From positions 124,001-188,000 of the forward strand of contig FREU01000003.1 in assembly GCA_900143615.1 (NCBI GenBank): a DNA stretch of 64,000 nt, written 5' to 3'. Of this stretch, positions 47,401 through 56,031 are shown piece after piece (the stretch's first letter is position 1; the number at the start of each line of letters is the position of its first letter). The notes under the pieces were generated by a model. That model searched no databases. It worked only from the letters and a program-made list of their open reading frames with translations, and was not told the DNA's origin. Position numbers and translations under genes: made by a program. This stretch comes from Rhodobacteraceae bacterium Alg231-30. GTDB taxonomy: Bacteria > Pseudomonadota > Alphaproteobacteria > Rhodobacterales > Rhodobacteraceae.

Positions 47401-48172
47401 CGGCGGACACAAAGTCTATTTGCGGACTGGCGAGTATTCGGACGGCAACCTTGGTGAAATCTTTATTGATATGCACAAGGAAGGTGCGGGGTTCCGCGCC
47501 ATGATGAACAACTTTGCCATCGCGGTGTCGGTTGGTCTGCAATATGGCGTGCCACTGGAAGAGTTTGTTGATGCCTTCACCTTCACCAAATTTGAGCCTG
47601 CGGGCATGGTGCAGGGCAACGACAGCATCAAAAACGCGACATCGATCCTGGATTATATCTTCCGCGAACTGGCGGTGAGCTATCTGGATCGCACCGATCT
47701 GGCGCATATCAAACCGGCGGGGACATCGTTTGATGATATGGGCCGTGGCGAAGAAGAAGGCGTGTCCAACGTCAGCGAGCTAAGCGAGAGCGCGGCGAGC
47801 CGGTCTTTGGAAGTGCTGAAACAGATTTCGTCGACCGGATATCTGCGCAAGCGTCTGCCTCAGGAGTTGGTGGTGTTAAATGGCGGTGCCGGTGGTGTTG
47901 CGCTCAATGGCACAGACGATCCTGTCGCAGCGTTGAACACTTTGGTGCCCGAAACCAGCGGCGCGCCGACGGCGACATTGGCGACAGCCACGACAACCCT
48001 TTCCAGCACAACCGCAGTTGCCAGTGGCGCTGTGGGTATGGATGAGCGGGTGAAAGCCAAGATGCAGGGCTATGAGGGGGATCCTTGTGGAGACTGCGGA
48101 AACTACACGTTGGTGCGCAATGGCACCTGTATGAAATGTAACACTTGCGGAGCAACCAGCGGGTGTAGCTAA
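44480..48172 (+). CDS. nrdJ: Vitamin B12-dependent ribonucleotide reductase (class II)
   Basis: Reduces ribonucleotides to deoxyribonucleotides using adenosylcobalamin as radical source, so it needs no oxygen. It is 1,230 aa, the long form. Visible: [17 protein letters not shown] near 150, [23 protein letters not shown] with the active-site Cys/Glu set, [20 protein letters not shown], and the C-terminal [22 protein letters not shown] zinc-ribbon thiol tail that re-reduces the active site. ATG 44480 (after GAGG) is used; the longer frame to 44384 is not family-like. An NrdR-type box is upstream and a terminator downstream. Confidence 0.95.
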   Translation: MKIERKFTKSGQDAYAELNFVTTESEIRNPDGTIVFHLADVEVPASWSQVASDVIAQKYFRKAGVPVKMKKVREKDVPEFLWRSVPANDDVEIGGETSAKQVFDRLAGAWTYWGWKGGYFTTEEDARAYFDEMRYMLATQRAAPNSPQWFNTGLHWAYGIDGPAQGHHYVDYKTGKLTKSKSSYEHPQPHACFIQSVRDDLVGDGGIMDLWVREARLFKYGSGTGTNFSSLRADGESLSGGGKSSGLMGFLKIGDRAAGAIKSGGTTRRAAKMVIVDADHPDIEEYINWKVKEEQKVASIVAGSKMHEQKLNGIFAAIKAWDGAEADAYDPKANDGLKAAIRDAKSVMIPETYIKRVLDYARQGYASIEFPTYDTDWDSEAYASVSGQNSNNSIRVTDAFLKAVEDDADWELIRRTDGSVAKTIKARNLWEDVGHAAWACADPGIQYHDTVNAWHTCPEDGEIRGSNPCSEYMFLDDTACNLASMNLLTFLKDGKFQSDDYIHATRLWTVTLEISVMMAQFPSKEIAQRSYDFRTLGLGYANIGGLLMNMGYGYDSDEGRALGGALTAIMTGVSYATSAEMAGELGAFDGYARNSEHMLRVMRNHRRAAYAKTSEYEELAIKPVPLDHANCPDQSLVALAKSAWDEALSLGEKHGYRNAQVSVIAPTGTIGLVMDCDTTGIEPDFALVKFKKLAGGGYFKIINRSVPSALEGLGYSSAQIEEIVSYAVGHGTIGNAPGINHTSLIGHGFGQNEINKIEAALGSAFDIRFVFNQWTLGEEFCTNILGIPAEKLNDPAFDLLASLGYSKADIEAANDHVCGTMTLEGAPFLKEEHYHIFDCANPCGKKGKRYLSVDSHITMMAAAQSFISGAISKTINMPNDATIEDCQKAYELSWSLGIKANALYRDGSKLSQPLAAALVEDDDDAAEVLESGTPHEKAQVLAEKIIEKIVVKEVARGREKMPERRKGYTQKAVVGGHKVYLRTGEYSDGNLGEIFIDMHKEGAGFRAMMNNFAIAVSVGLQYGVPLEEFVDAFTFTKFEPAGMVQGNDSIKNATSILDYIFRELAVSYLDRTDLAHIKPAGTSFDDMGRGEEEGVSNVSELSESAASRSLEVLKQISSTGYLRKRLPQELVVLNGGAGGVALNGTDDPVAALNTLVPETSGAPTATLATATTTLSSTTAVASGAVGMDERVKAKMQGYEGDPCGDCGNYTLVRNGTCMKCNTCGATSGCS

Positions 48173-48193
48173 TCTCGGGGGGGACCTTGAGTA

Positions 48194-48278
48194 GGGGGGC
48201 CTCGTCCCCCCGACGACATACGCCGAACCCTCTGGGGTTTGGTGGATCACGAAGCGGGTGCGCCCGCTTCGACGACAT
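48194..48278 (+). repeat. Hairpin series with repeated GACGACAT
   Basis: Three hairpins follow the nrdJ stop: GGGGGG/CCCCCC (48194-48199 with 48206-48211), AACCC/GGGTT (48226-48239), and GAAGCGGG/CCCGCTTC (48251-48258 with 48263-48270). The first and third are each followed directly by GACGACAT (48212-48219 and 48271-48278). Confidence 0.6.
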
Positions 48279-48339
48279 TCAGGCCGCAGGCAAAAAACAT
48301 CGAGCGGTAAACTAAAGTGAGCCTGAATGGCGAAACTAA

Positions 48340-48372
48340 CGGGGGGCCTGCAAGCCCCCCGCTTTTCTTTTT
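48340..48372 (+). terminator. Intrinsic terminator after nrdJ
   Basis: 8-bp GC stem (48340-48347 with 48354-48361), 6-nt loop, then a T-rich run. About 170 bp past the stop. Confidence 0.85.
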
Positions 48373-48468
48373 AGACATCGCTTGGGCACCACACTGGGCT
48401 CGGCAGCAGTGCCCAGCGCATTGAAGGATTTGTGTCGAAGAGGTCGCGGGTGGCCAGCGGGGAGAGAA

Positions 48469-49167
48469 TTAATCTGACGCTTGGCTTTGATCTTGCACAG
48501 GCCGGGATGGATCTTTGGCGTTTGGGTAAACGAGCCCCGCTGAAATCACCAGTTTTGCGGCGTCTTCGGGTGACATTTCCAGCTCGATCACGTCGTCTTT
48601 TGGGAAGAATAGCAAAAAGCCTGAAGTCGGGTTGGGGGTCGTGGGGACAAAAACACTTATCAGCGGGCTGGAGGCGGGCGTGCTGCTGGCAACCTCACCT
48701 TTGGCCGTGGTGGAAATAAAGCCAATCGCCCAGATACCGCGGCGCGGATATTCCACTAGACAGGCTTTTTCAAAAGTGCGTTCGGATTGTGCAAAGACGG
48801 TTTCGGCGATCTGTTTGGCGCCAGAATAGATCGAGCGCACAACCGGCATGCGGTCCACAAGCCCTTCGCCCCAACGTAGGAGAGAGCGCCCGATGAGACC
48901 TTTGGCAATCCAGCCAACGATGACCGTGAAAATAAGAAAAATAAGGACACCAACACCGCGCAGATTAATGCCGATGTAGTGTTCCGGTTGGATGGTTTCG
49001 GGCACCAGTGGCAGCACGAAGCCATCGACCCAACCGATAATTGTCCAGATCAGCCAAATGGTGAGGCCAATGGGTAGAATGACCACGATACCAGTGAAAA
49101 AACTTGTGCGCAGGCCGTGGAAACGGCCGTGTTTCGGTTTGTGCGGATCGTCAAATGGCGTCGTCAT
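48469..49167 (-). CDS. DUF502 membrane protein
   Basis: A 232-residue inner-membrane protein with two helices: residues ~20-47 (SFFTGIVVILPIGLTIWLIWTIIGW) and ~70-92 (LRGVGVLIFLIFTVIVGWIA). A conserved C-terminal region follows: EGLVDRMPVVRSIYSGAKQIAETVF, VEYPRRGIWAIGFIS, and PTTPNPTSGFLLFFPKDDV. The family is widespread but of unknown function. It stands alone between nrdJ and the pseudouridine operon. Confidence 0.87.
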   Translation of the reverse strand: MTTPFDDPHKPKHGRFHGLRTSFFTGIVVILPIGLTIWLIWTIIGWVDGFVLPLVPETIQPEHYIGINLRGVGVLIFLIFTVIVGWIAKGLIGRSLLRWGEGLVDRMPVVRSIYSGAKQIAETVFAQSERTFEKACLVEYPRRGIWAIGFISTTAKGEVASSTPASSPLISVFVPTTPNPTSGFLLFFPKDDVIELEMSPEDAAKLVISAGLVYPNAKDPSRPVQDQSQASD

Positions 49168-49261
49168 GGGTAGAGTACCCCTCCCAAAGTCTAAGACCTA
49201 GGTAGGGGTTTGTGCTCAGCGGTGCAATGGGCTTGCGGCCTAGTTTGTTAACTCTAGGTCA

Positions 49262-50176
49262 TCAGGCCTTTAAAGCGATGATTTCGCGGGCAATTTTGGC
49301 CGCCAAACGCGCGTTGTTGCGCACCAAGGCGATGTTGGCCACTAGCGAGCGGCCTTCGGTCAGCTCAAAGATACGGGCCAGCAGGAAAGGCGTAACACCT
49401 TTGCCCGTCACGCCCTGTGCGTCGGCTTCGGCGGTGGCCTGAGCAATCACAGGTGCCAGAACCTCGGCTGCGATTTCATCTGCGGCAGGAATTGGGTTGG
49501 CGATCAGGTGACCACCGGGCAGACCAATTGCGGCGCGCATCAGGTGGGCGCGGGCGATTTCGGCAGCGGTGTCCATGCGCAGTGGTGCGGTCAGATCGGA
49601 TTGCGCGGACCAGAAGGCGGGAAAGCTGTCCTGACCATATGCAATAACAGGCACGCCATTGGTTTCCAAAACTTCCAGAGTTTTCGGAATGTCGAGAATG
49701 GCTTTGGCGCCTGCTGCCACCACGGTCACAGGTGTGAGGCCGAGTTCGGTCAGGTCTGCAGAGATATCAAAGCTCTCTTCTGCGCCTTTGTGCACGCCGC
49801 CGATGCCGCCGGTGGCGAAAACATCAATTCCGGCCAAACGCGCGGCAATCATTGTTGCGGCTACGGTGGTGGCACCTGTGCCGCCTTGGGACATGCAGAC
49901 GGCAAGATCTGCGCGCGAGACTTTGGCGACGTCTTTGGCCTGAGCAAGTCCTTCGAGTTCTTCATCGGTGAGGCCAGCGTGCAGCACGCCGTCCAGTACA
50001 GCCATTGTTGCCGGAACTGCACCTGCGTCGCGAATGTCCTGTTCAACCTGACGCGCTACTTCCAGATTTTGCGGATACGGCATGCCGTGGGTGATGATGG
50101 TGCTTTCCAGCGCTACAATCGCGGTGCCTGCGGCTTTGGCGGCGGAAACTTCGGGGGAAAGAGTGATACTGGTCAT
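49262..50176 (-). CDS. psuG: Pseudouridine-5'-phosphate glycosidase
   Basis: Cleaves pseudouridine 5'-phosphate to uracil and ribose 5-phosphate, the second step of pseudouridine breakdown. It is 304 aa, the usual length. Motifs: ALESTIITHGMPYPQNLEVA (near 23-42), a Lys/Asp-containing VSRADLAVCMSQGGTGATTV, and ATGGIGGVHKGAEESFDISADL. It is the last gene of the ThiE-like-psuK-psuG run, and its ATG overlaps the psuK stop. Confidence 0.95.
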   Translation of the reverse strand: MTSITLSPEVSAAKAAGTAIVALESTIITHGMPYPQNLEVARQVEQDIRDAGAVPATMAVLDGVLHAGLTDEELEGLAQAKDVAKVSRADLAVCMSQGGTGATTVAATMIAARLAGIDVFATGGIGGVHKGAEESFDISADLTELGLTPVTVVAAGAKAILDIPKTLEVLETNGVPVIAYGQDSFPAFWSAQSDLTAPLRMDTAAEIARAHLMRAAIGLPGGHLIANPIPAADEIAAEVLAPVIAQATAEADAQGVTGKGVTPFLLARIFELTEGRSLVANIALVRNNARLAAKIAREIIALKA

Positions 50177-51078
50177 GTCGCGTGTTCTCCGGAGACATAT
50201 TTGGCGGCGGCAGTTAGAGCGCGTGCGAGGGCGTCGTCGCGTCCGCTGCCTGCAGCTTCGGCAGCAATGTGGGCTGCCATGAAAGTGTCGCCTGCGCCGG
50301 TGACCCGGGTCACAAGCACGGCAGGCGGGGTTTGAGTGATAATTCCGTCGCTTGTGCCATCAGAGGCTGAGCTGCCCCCGTCCGTCACCAGCGCGCGCAG
50401 GGCGCCGCGTTTGAGCAGGCCTTCGGCGGCTTGGGCGGAGGTTGCGAACTCGCATTGGCAAAGATAGCCAGCCTCTTCGAGGTTCACATAAAGCGTGGCA
50501 CGCGAATGGGTTAGGAAGGGTTGCAGGCGCTCAGCCTTGCCAGGACTGGCGGGGGCCACGCGCAGATCAGCGGCGGCAAAGTCAGGCGAGCGGGCGATCT
50601 GATCCAGCAGGCTTTGAGTCAGGTTGCCGTCCAATGCAATGAAGCCTTCATAAGGCGCATTACGGGAGGCCAGCGTGCCATCCACCAAAGGTGTTAGAAT
50701 TTTGTCGCCCGAGGCTTCCAGGGAATGGGCGTCCGCGATGGCGGCGATCAGCCCGTTTGCGCCTTCGACTGCCATATATTTATCGGTCGGCAGGTCTGTG
50801 GAGCGATAGACATAATCGGTAATTGTGCCAAGGCCCGCGCAGGCGTCGACCAACTCGTTACCTTCGGCATCGCGTCCGATAGTGGTCAGAAGTGCGGGAT
50901 GCAGACCGAAGCGGGCCAAGGTCATGGCGATGTTCATGGCGACGCCGCCGGGCAGGCGGGTGATGCGCCCGGGCACATCAGAGCCTTGGCGCATATGGCT
51001 GGGTGAGCGGCCGATTACGTCCCAGAGAACGGAACCAATGCAAAGGATGTCCGGGTCTTGAGAAGCAGTGTCGGTCAT
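50173..51078 (-). CDS. psuK: PfkB-family kinase, probable pseudouridine kinase
   Basis: Phosphorylates pseudouridine to feed PsuG; the assignment rests on the PfkB fold plus the 4-bp overlap with psuG. It is 301 aa. The N-terminal GSVLWDVIG and LPGGVAMNIAMTLARFG sugar-binding segments are present, as is the catalytic Asp in VTRVTGAGDTFMAAHIA near residue 260. I chose ATG 51078 (MTDTASQDPDILCIG); the longer frame to 51276 has an Arg/Cys-rich, non-family N-terminus that overlaps the upstream gene in another frame. No strong RBS is visible, so it may rely on coupling. Confidence 0.88.
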   Translation of the reverse strand: MTDTASQDPDILCIGSVLWDVIGRSPSHMRQGSDVPGRITRLPGGVAMNIAMTLARFGLHPALLTTIGRDAEGNELVDACAGLGTITDYVYRSTDLPTDKYMAVEGANGLIAAIADAHSLEASGDKILTPLVDGTLASRNAPYEGFIALDGNLTQSLLDQIARSPDFAAADLRVAPASPGKAERLQPFLTHSRATLYVNLEEAGYLCQCEFATSAQAAEGLLKRGALRALVTDGGSSASDGTSDGIITQTPPAVLVTRVTGAGDTFMAAHIAAEAAGSGRDDALARALTAAAKYVSGEHAT

Positions 51079-51107
51079 GAAACAGGGGTCACTCTGAAAG
51101 GGGCGGA

Positions 51108-51743
51108 TTAGCCGCCAAAGGCGGCGGTGAATTCGGCCAGTTTGGCAACGGGATCTTCGGCGCGCCAAATCTCTTCGCCAATGCCAAAGAAATCGGTCAC
51201 AGGTGCGAGCGTTTTTATGATGTCGGCATCCAGCGCGCCTTCGGCCACAACGGGCACTTCGACAACTTGCGACCACCAGTCAAATAATTCGTGCTCCGCC
51301 AAGGTGCCATCGCCCAAAGGGGTGGTGCCTGCGGGGCCAAAGCTGATGTAGTCACAGCCGAGCTCGCCTGCGGTCAGACCATCGTGGCGCGAGGCACCGC
51401 AGAAGGCACCGACGATGGCGTCTTTACCAAGATCAGCGCGGGTTTTGCGTACCGAGCGGGAGCCGTCGGTCAGATGTACACCGTCCAGACCCAGACGCTC
51501 CACCAGCAGAACATGTTCAGAAATCACGATTGCCACATCGCGGGCATGGGCGACTTCGCGCAGCGCGTCTGCGGCGCGGCTGAGGCGGTCTTCGTCACGG
51601 GTGGCCAGCGCAAGACGCAGACAGGCGATGTCGGTGCTATCGAGCACGCGGGCGAGTTGATCAGGGTAGCTGCTCAGCTCGATTTCCGGCGGCGTGATGA
51701 GATAGATTTGGGGAAGCTCTTGTTCCAGCTCGGTATCGGCCAT
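51108..51743 (-). CDS. ThiE-like (thiamine phosphate synthase fold) protein
   Basis: A 211-residue TIM barrel related to thiamine phosphate synthase: LPQIYLITPP, LGLDGVHLTDG, FCGASRHDG and CDYISFGPAGTTPLGDG are at the right places. Several canonical ThiE residues are not: the LRxK strand reads CLRLALA, IND reads ISE, and VHLGQ reads VHLTD. A true thiamine role is therefore doubtful. It is the first gene of a unit with psuK (29 bp) and psuG, so it may act on a product of pseudouridine breakdown (inference). Confidence 0.75.
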   Translation of the reverse strand: MADTELEQELPQIYLITPPEIELSSYPDQLARVLDSTDIACLRLALATRDEDRLSRAADALREVAHARDVAIVISEHVLLVERLGLDGVHLTDGSRSVRKTRADLGKDAIVGAFCGASRHDGLTAGELGCDYISFGPAGTTPLGDGTLAEHELFDWWSQVVEVPVVAEGALDADIIKTLAPVTDFFGIGEEIWRAEDPVAKLAEFTAAFGG

Positions 51744-51830
51744 CTTGGTATCCTGATTTCGCTATTTGCGCCGCTATAACGTGGTTTGTCACGCTTGGCT
51801 ATGCAAGGGGGGCAAATAGAAGAGTGTGGA

Positions 51831-52160
51831 TTATTTTGGTGGCAGGCCGCGCGCGTTGGTCATGGCAAGCGCAATCATTTGGGCGCGGCGGTCGTCATCG
51901 CCAATGAGCTCTTCAGTGACATCCACCATCCCGCCCATGGGCCGTCCGGTGAACGAGAGCGGACTAACGCCGTCGATTGCAAGGGCTTCGGCTTCGCGGG
52001 GTTTGCCGATGCGAAACATGCCGCCGTCTTTGTGCACGCCGCAAACCATGTTGCCGTGCAGCAGAAAACACAGGCCGCCGAACATCTTTTTCTCGGTGAT
52101 GCCGTCGATGTCGATGAATGCGTCGCGCAACAGGCTGGCGAGTCCTTCGTCATAGGCCAT
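51831..52160 (-). CDS. TfoX/Sxy N-terminal domain protein
   Basis: A 109-residue stand-alone TfoX N-terminal domain: VDVTEELIGDD near the end, preceded by ITEKKMFGGLCFLLHGNMVCGV and MFRIGKPREAEAL. In gammaproteobacteria full-length TfoX/Sxy activates competence genes, but isolated N-domains are common and uncharacterised. AAGGAGA is 7 bases before ATG 52160. It is divergent from trmJ. Confidence 0.85.
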   Translation of the reverse strand: MAYDEGLASLLRDAFIDIDGITEKKMFGGLCFLLHGNMVCGVHKDGGMFRIGKPREAEALAIDGVSPLSFTGRPMGGMVDVTEELIGDDDRRAQMIALAMTNARGLPPK

Positions 52161-52289
52161 GGGGATCTCCTTGGGCTTTTGCAAAAGATATTATGCCTCC
52201 GGCGGAAGTATTTATACAGAGAAGAAGGCCACTGGCTTGTTTTGCGCCCCGCGCGGGAGTATCAGCGGCCAGATTTTATGGAGAATGTC

Positions 52290-53036
52290 ATGACCAGTGA
52301 GACCCCGCAGCCCGCGTTTGTGCTTGTCCGTCCGCAGATGGGCGAAAACATCGGTGGGGCGGCGCGTGCGATGCTGAACTTTGGGTTGGACAAGATGCGT
52401 GTTGTGAGCCCGCGAGATGGCTGGCCCAATGAGCGCGCTGTGGCCATGGCCAGTGGTGCTGGGCGGGTGTTGGATGGGGCTCTGCTATGTGGAGACACCG
52501 AAGAAGCGCTGCGCGATTGCCAGTTTGTCTTTGCCACCACTGCACGGGCGCGCGGGTTGACCAAACCGGTGGTGACGCCGGAGCGTGCGATGGAAATGGC
52601 CGCGGAAAAGATTGCCGCGGGTGAGAAAGTGGCGGTGTTGTTCGGGCCGGAGCGTGCGGGGCTTGAGAATGAAGACATTGCGCGAGCCAATGCAATCATC
52701 AATGTGCCGGTGAATCCCGAGTATGCGTCCCTCAATCTGGCGCAATGTGTGTTGCTGACCGCCTATGAGTGGCGGCGCGCCTCAAGTGAGATTACAGCGG
52801 AGCGTGTGGATATGGCTAAGACTGAATGGGCCAATCATGCCGAGATGGAAGCGTTGCAGAGCCACTATGAAGAGCGGCTGGAGACGGCCGGATTCTTCTA
52901 TCCGGCGGAGAAGGCGGAGAACATGAAGGTCAATCTGCGCAATATGTGGAGCCGGATGCGTTTGACGCGTGCGGATGTGCAGATGCTACATGGTGTGATG
53001 CGTCAAATGGTGCGTTGGAAAGAGCGCGGCGAATAA
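52290..53036 (+). CDS. trmJ: tRNA (cytidine/uridine-2'-O-)-methyltransferase TrmJ
   Basis: SPOUT-class methyltransferase acting on ribose 32 of tRNA anticodon loops. It is 248 aa. The knot motifs are VLVRPQMGENIGGAARAMLNFG, LFGPERAGLENEDIARAN and NPEYASLNLAQCVLLTAYEW. The C-terminal helical part is typical of bacterial TrmJ. I chose ATG 52290, with GGAGA 5 bases upstream; ATG 52278 is four codons earlier, and the long upstream frame to 51786 is antisense to the TfoX gene. Confidence 0.92.
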   Translation: MTSETPQPAFVLVRPQMGENIGGAARAMLNFGLDKMRVVSPRDGWPNERAVAMASGAGRVLDGALLCGDTEEALRDCQFVFATTARARGLTKPVVTPERAMEMAAEKIAAGEKVAVLFGPERAGLENEDIARANAIINVPVNPEYASLNLAQCVLLTAYEWRRASSEITAERVDMAKTEWANHAEMEALQSHYEERLETAGFFYPAEKAENMKVNLRNMWSRMRLTRADVQMLHGVMRQMVRWKERGE

Positions 53037-53108
53037 AGCGCTTTTGGCCCATTGAAGCCCCGCGCGTCGCAGCCTAATCTGCGCTCCAAACCGCAAGGGA
53101 AAAGATCA

Positions 53109-54245
53109 ATGAGCCAGAAACGCAACATTTTCGAAGAGGTTAGCGGCGGGGCGCCAAAAGAGTCGCCAAAGGCTGTTGGGGTCATCGACCAAGGTGTGCG
53201 GGGCGCGCGTCGTGGTATTCGCGCATGGCTGATGGTGTTGTTTGCGCTGGTCGTGGTGATGATTGCCGTGGGCGGGTTAACGCGTCTGACAGATAGCGGG
53301 TTGAGCATCACCGAATGGCGGCCCGTGACCGGAGCTGTACCGCCGATGAACGAAGCCGACTGGCAGGCGGAATTTGATAAATACAAGCAGATCGATCAGT
53401 GGGAAATCCAGAACCAGTGGATGGAGCTGAGTGACTTCAAGACCATCTATTGGTGGGAGTGGGGGCATCGCCAGTTGGGCCGCGTGATTGGGTTGGTCTG
53501 GGCCGTAGGGTTTGCCGGTTTTGCGTTGGCGCGACAGATTCCTACAGGTTGGACGGGGCGATTGCTGCTGATTGGGGCGCTGGGTGGCGCGCAGGGTGCT
53601 ATTGGCTGGTGGATGGTGGCCTCGGGTGTGACATCCGGCGAAGGTATGACCAGTGTCGCCAGCTATCGTTTGGCGACCCATTTGGGGCTGGCCTTTATTA
53701 TCCTAGGCTTTATCGGTTGGTATGTTTTCCTGCTGGGGCGCAGCGAACGTGATCTGATGCAGGCGCGGCGCGGCAAGGAAGACCGGCTGTTCTCGATCTC
53801 GACCGGTCTGATGCACATGGCTTTTGTCCAGATCATTCTGGGCGCAATGGTCGCTGGCATTGATGCGGGCCGCAGCTATACGGACTGGCCGTTGATGGGC
53901 GGACAGCTGTTCCCGCCGCGGCTGGAAGCTTTTGGAGCGTGGTATCTTGATCCCGGTCCGGTGCAATTTATCCACCGAGTCTGGGGCTATCTCTTTGTAA
54001 TTTTTGCGGTTGTTGTCTGGCGACGCGGGCGGGGCTCGAGCCATGCTCAAACGCGGTTTGCGTTTAATGCGGTAATAGCGTCTGTTGCGCTGCAACTGGT
54101 CGTGGGTATTGCCACGGTGATGTATGCCGCGCCGGTTCAGATCGCGCTGGTGCATCAGGTGTTGGCGGTGTTGGTTTGGACCTTGATCCTGCGAGCGCGA
54201 TATCTGGCGCATTATCCTATTTCTACCTCGCTTCGGGAAGGGTGA
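53109..54245 (+). CDS. ctaA: Heme A synthase (COX15/CtaA)
   Basis: Oxidises heme O to heme A for aa3-type cytochrome oxidase. It is 378 aa with about 8 membrane helices. The family marks are GGLTRLTDSGLSITEWRPVTG, EWGHRQLGRVIGLVW (His ligand), RLATHLGLAF, and the second-half histidines in FIHRVWGYLF and LVHQVLAV. The start is ATG 53109 after AAGGGAAAA; TTG 53052 would give a longer basic N-terminus. It follows trmJ by 72 bp; the M32 peptidase begins 3 bp after its stop. Confidence 0.94.
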   Translation: MSQKRNIFEEVSGGAPKESPKAVGVIDQGVRGARRGIRAWLMVLFALVVVMIAVGGLTRLTDSGLSITEWRPVTGAVPPMNEADWQAEFDKYKQIDQWEIQNQWMELSDFKTIYWWEWGHRQLGRVIGLVWAVGFAGFALARQIPTGWTGRLLLIGALGGAQGAIGWWMVASGVTSGEGMTSVASYRLATHLGLAFIILGFIGWYVFLLGRSERDLMQARRGKEDRLFSISTGLMHMAFVQIILGAMVAGIDAGRSYTDWPLMGGQLFPPRLEAFGAWYLDPGPVQFIHRVWGYLFVIFAVVVWRRGRGSSHAQTRFAFNAVIASVALQLVVGIATVMYAAPVQIALVHQVLAVLVWTLILRARYLAHYPISTSLREG

Positions 54246-54248
54246 GAC

Positions 54249-55724
54249 ATGTCTGCATTTGATGAATTGATGGCCTTTACGCATACGACACAGGCCTTGG
54301 GGCAGGTCGCCGGCCGATTGGGCTGGGATCAGGAAACCATGATGCCGCGCGGGGCGGCCGAGCAGCGCGCCGAAGAGATGGCGGCAATGGAATCTGTGCT
54401 GCATGCGCGTCGCGTTGATCCCAAAGTGGGCGAGTGGCTTGCCGCCATTGATGACGCACAGCTGGATCAGGTGGGACGTGCGCAGATGCGCCATATTCGC
54501 AAGTCTTATGCGCGCACCATGAAAGTGCCTGCGGATCTGGCGGCGGAAATTGCCAAGGTCACCAGCCGTGCACAGGGGCAATGGGCGCAGGCGCGTGAGG
54601 ACGAAGATGTTGGGGCGTTTCTACCTGTTTTGGAAGAAGTCGTTGGTCTGAAACGTCAAGAAGGTCAGGCGCTATCAGATGGTGGCGATGTCTATGACGC
54701 TATGATTGATGACTATGAGCCAGATATGACCGCCGCGCAGTTGGGCGAGATGTTTGATACAATGCGGCCACGTCTGGTGGCCTTACGTGCGGCTGTGTTG
54801 GAGGCTGAAGCACCACAAGCGTTAAGTGGCGAATTTTCCACCTCGACGCAGATGAATATGACTCGCAAACTGGCGCGGGCCTTTGGGTATGACTTTGCGC
54901 ATGGGCGGGTGGATAAGGCGGTGCATCCGTTCTCCTCCGGCTCAGGGTTGGATGTGCGCATCACCACGCGCACCAGCGACGATGATCCATTCAACTGTTT
55001 CTACTCCACAATCCACGAAGTGGGCCACGCAGCTTATGAGCAAGGCATTGATCGCGCGTATCTTTTGACGCCGCTTGGGCAGGGCGTGTCGATGGGGGTG
55101 CATGAAAGCCAGAGCCGGATTTACGAGAACCAGATCGGGCGCGGGCGCGCGTTTACCGGATGGCTGTTTGAGCAGATGCGTGAGGCTTTTGGGGACTTTG
55201 GCATCGCGGATGCGGATGCGTTTTATGGCACGGTCAACCGCGTACATGACGGCTATATCCGCACCGAAGCCGATGAGGTGCAGTATAACCTGCACATTAT
55301 GCTGCGGTTCGGGCTTGAGCGGGCCTTGATGGCCGGTGATTTGGCTGTGGGTGATCTGGAAGCGGCGTGGAATGACCGTTTTGAAGCGGACTTTGGCTAT
55401 GCCGTGGACAAACCCAGCAATGGTGTTTTGCAGGATGTGCATTGGTCGGTGGGGCTGTTTGGCTATTTCCCGACGTATTCTTTGGGCAATGTTTACGCAG
55501 GCTGTCTGAACGAGGCGATGCGCAAGGCGCTGCCGGGATTGGATGCCCAACTGGCTGAGGGTGACACATCCGCTGCGACAGGGTGGCTGCGCGAGAACTT
55601 GCAGCATCATGGTGGGTTGCGCACGCCTGCGGAGACGATTGAGCACGCCAGCGGTGTGACCCCGTCTCCCGAGCCGCTATTGGCCTATCTGGAAGAGAAA
55701 TTCGGCGCGCTTTACAAGTTGTGA
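54249..55724 (+). CDS. Carboxypeptidase M32
   Basis: A 491-residue metallocarboxypeptidase that removes C-terminal residues from peptides in the cytoplasm. The zinc motif is HEVGH (HEXXH) within YSTIHEVGHAAYEQGID (near 257), with the third ligand in HESQSRIYENQIGRG (near 288). The N-terminal half is helical with GRLGWDQETMMPRGA, a family feature. The C-terminal VGLFGYFPTYSLGNVYAG matches the family. It begins 3 bp after ctaA, so the two are probably co-transcribed. Confidence 0.94.
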   Translation: MSAFDELMAFTHTTQALGQVAGRLGWDQETMMPRGAAEQRAEEMAAMESVLHARRVDPKVGEWLAAIDDAQLDQVGRAQMRHIRKSYARTMKVPADLAAEIAKVTSRAQGQWAQAREDEDVGAFLPVLEEVVGLKRQEGQALSDGGDVYDAMIDDYEPDMTAAQLGEMFDTMRPRLVALRAAVLEAEAPQALSGEFSTSTQMNMTRKLARAFGYDFAHGRVDKAVHPFSSGSGLDVRITTRTSDDDPFNCFYSTIHEVGHAAYEQGIDRAYLLTPLGQGVSMGVHESQSRIYENQIGRGRAFTGWLFEQMREAFGDFGIADADAFYGTVNRVHDGYIRTEADEVQYNLHIMLRFGLERALMAGDLAVGDLEAAWNDRFEADFGYAVDKPSNGVLQDVHWSVGLFGYFPTYSLGNVYAGCLNEAMRKALPGLDAQLAEGDTSAATGWLRENLQHHGGLRTPAETIEHASGVTPSPEPLLAYLEEKFGALYKL

Positions 55725-56031
55725 GGTCACAGCGCGTCTCTTGCGGGGCGCGCTAAACGTGTCGGGAAACTTTATTCTTGGCTTGGAGCGACCTGTTGGC
55801 ATTGCGCAGCTAATTCTTAGCTTGATCCCAATTTTTCAATTTCTGGAACCCAAACTGGCTGGCGCAATGCCGACTTGCTGACGTCCGATGAAAACACTCG
55901 GATGACAGCTTCGGGTGTTCTGCAACCGTGATGCTTTACAAAGCAAGAGCCACCGGCAACCTGAACTTGCATTCGGGCCACAGGGTAAATAGCGTGCTTG
56001 GATCCCTACACCGACGAATACGGAGATTCTT
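55725..56031. other. Intergenic stretch, no supported gene
   Basis: 307 bp. It holds a weak hairpin near 55731-55754 (AGCGCG/CGCGCT) that could terminate the peptidase gene, and a spaced inverted repeat TTGGCATTGCGC/GCGCAATGCCGA (55796-55807 with 55862-55873, 11 of 12 bases). The small open frame 55928-56218 overlaps the sulfotransferase gene out of frame. Confidence 0.5.

Noticed and set aside
51786-52289. N-terminal extension of the trmJ frame
   Set aside because: Antisense to the TfoX-like gene and without SPOUT-family similarity; ATG 52290 has a proper ribosome-binding site.
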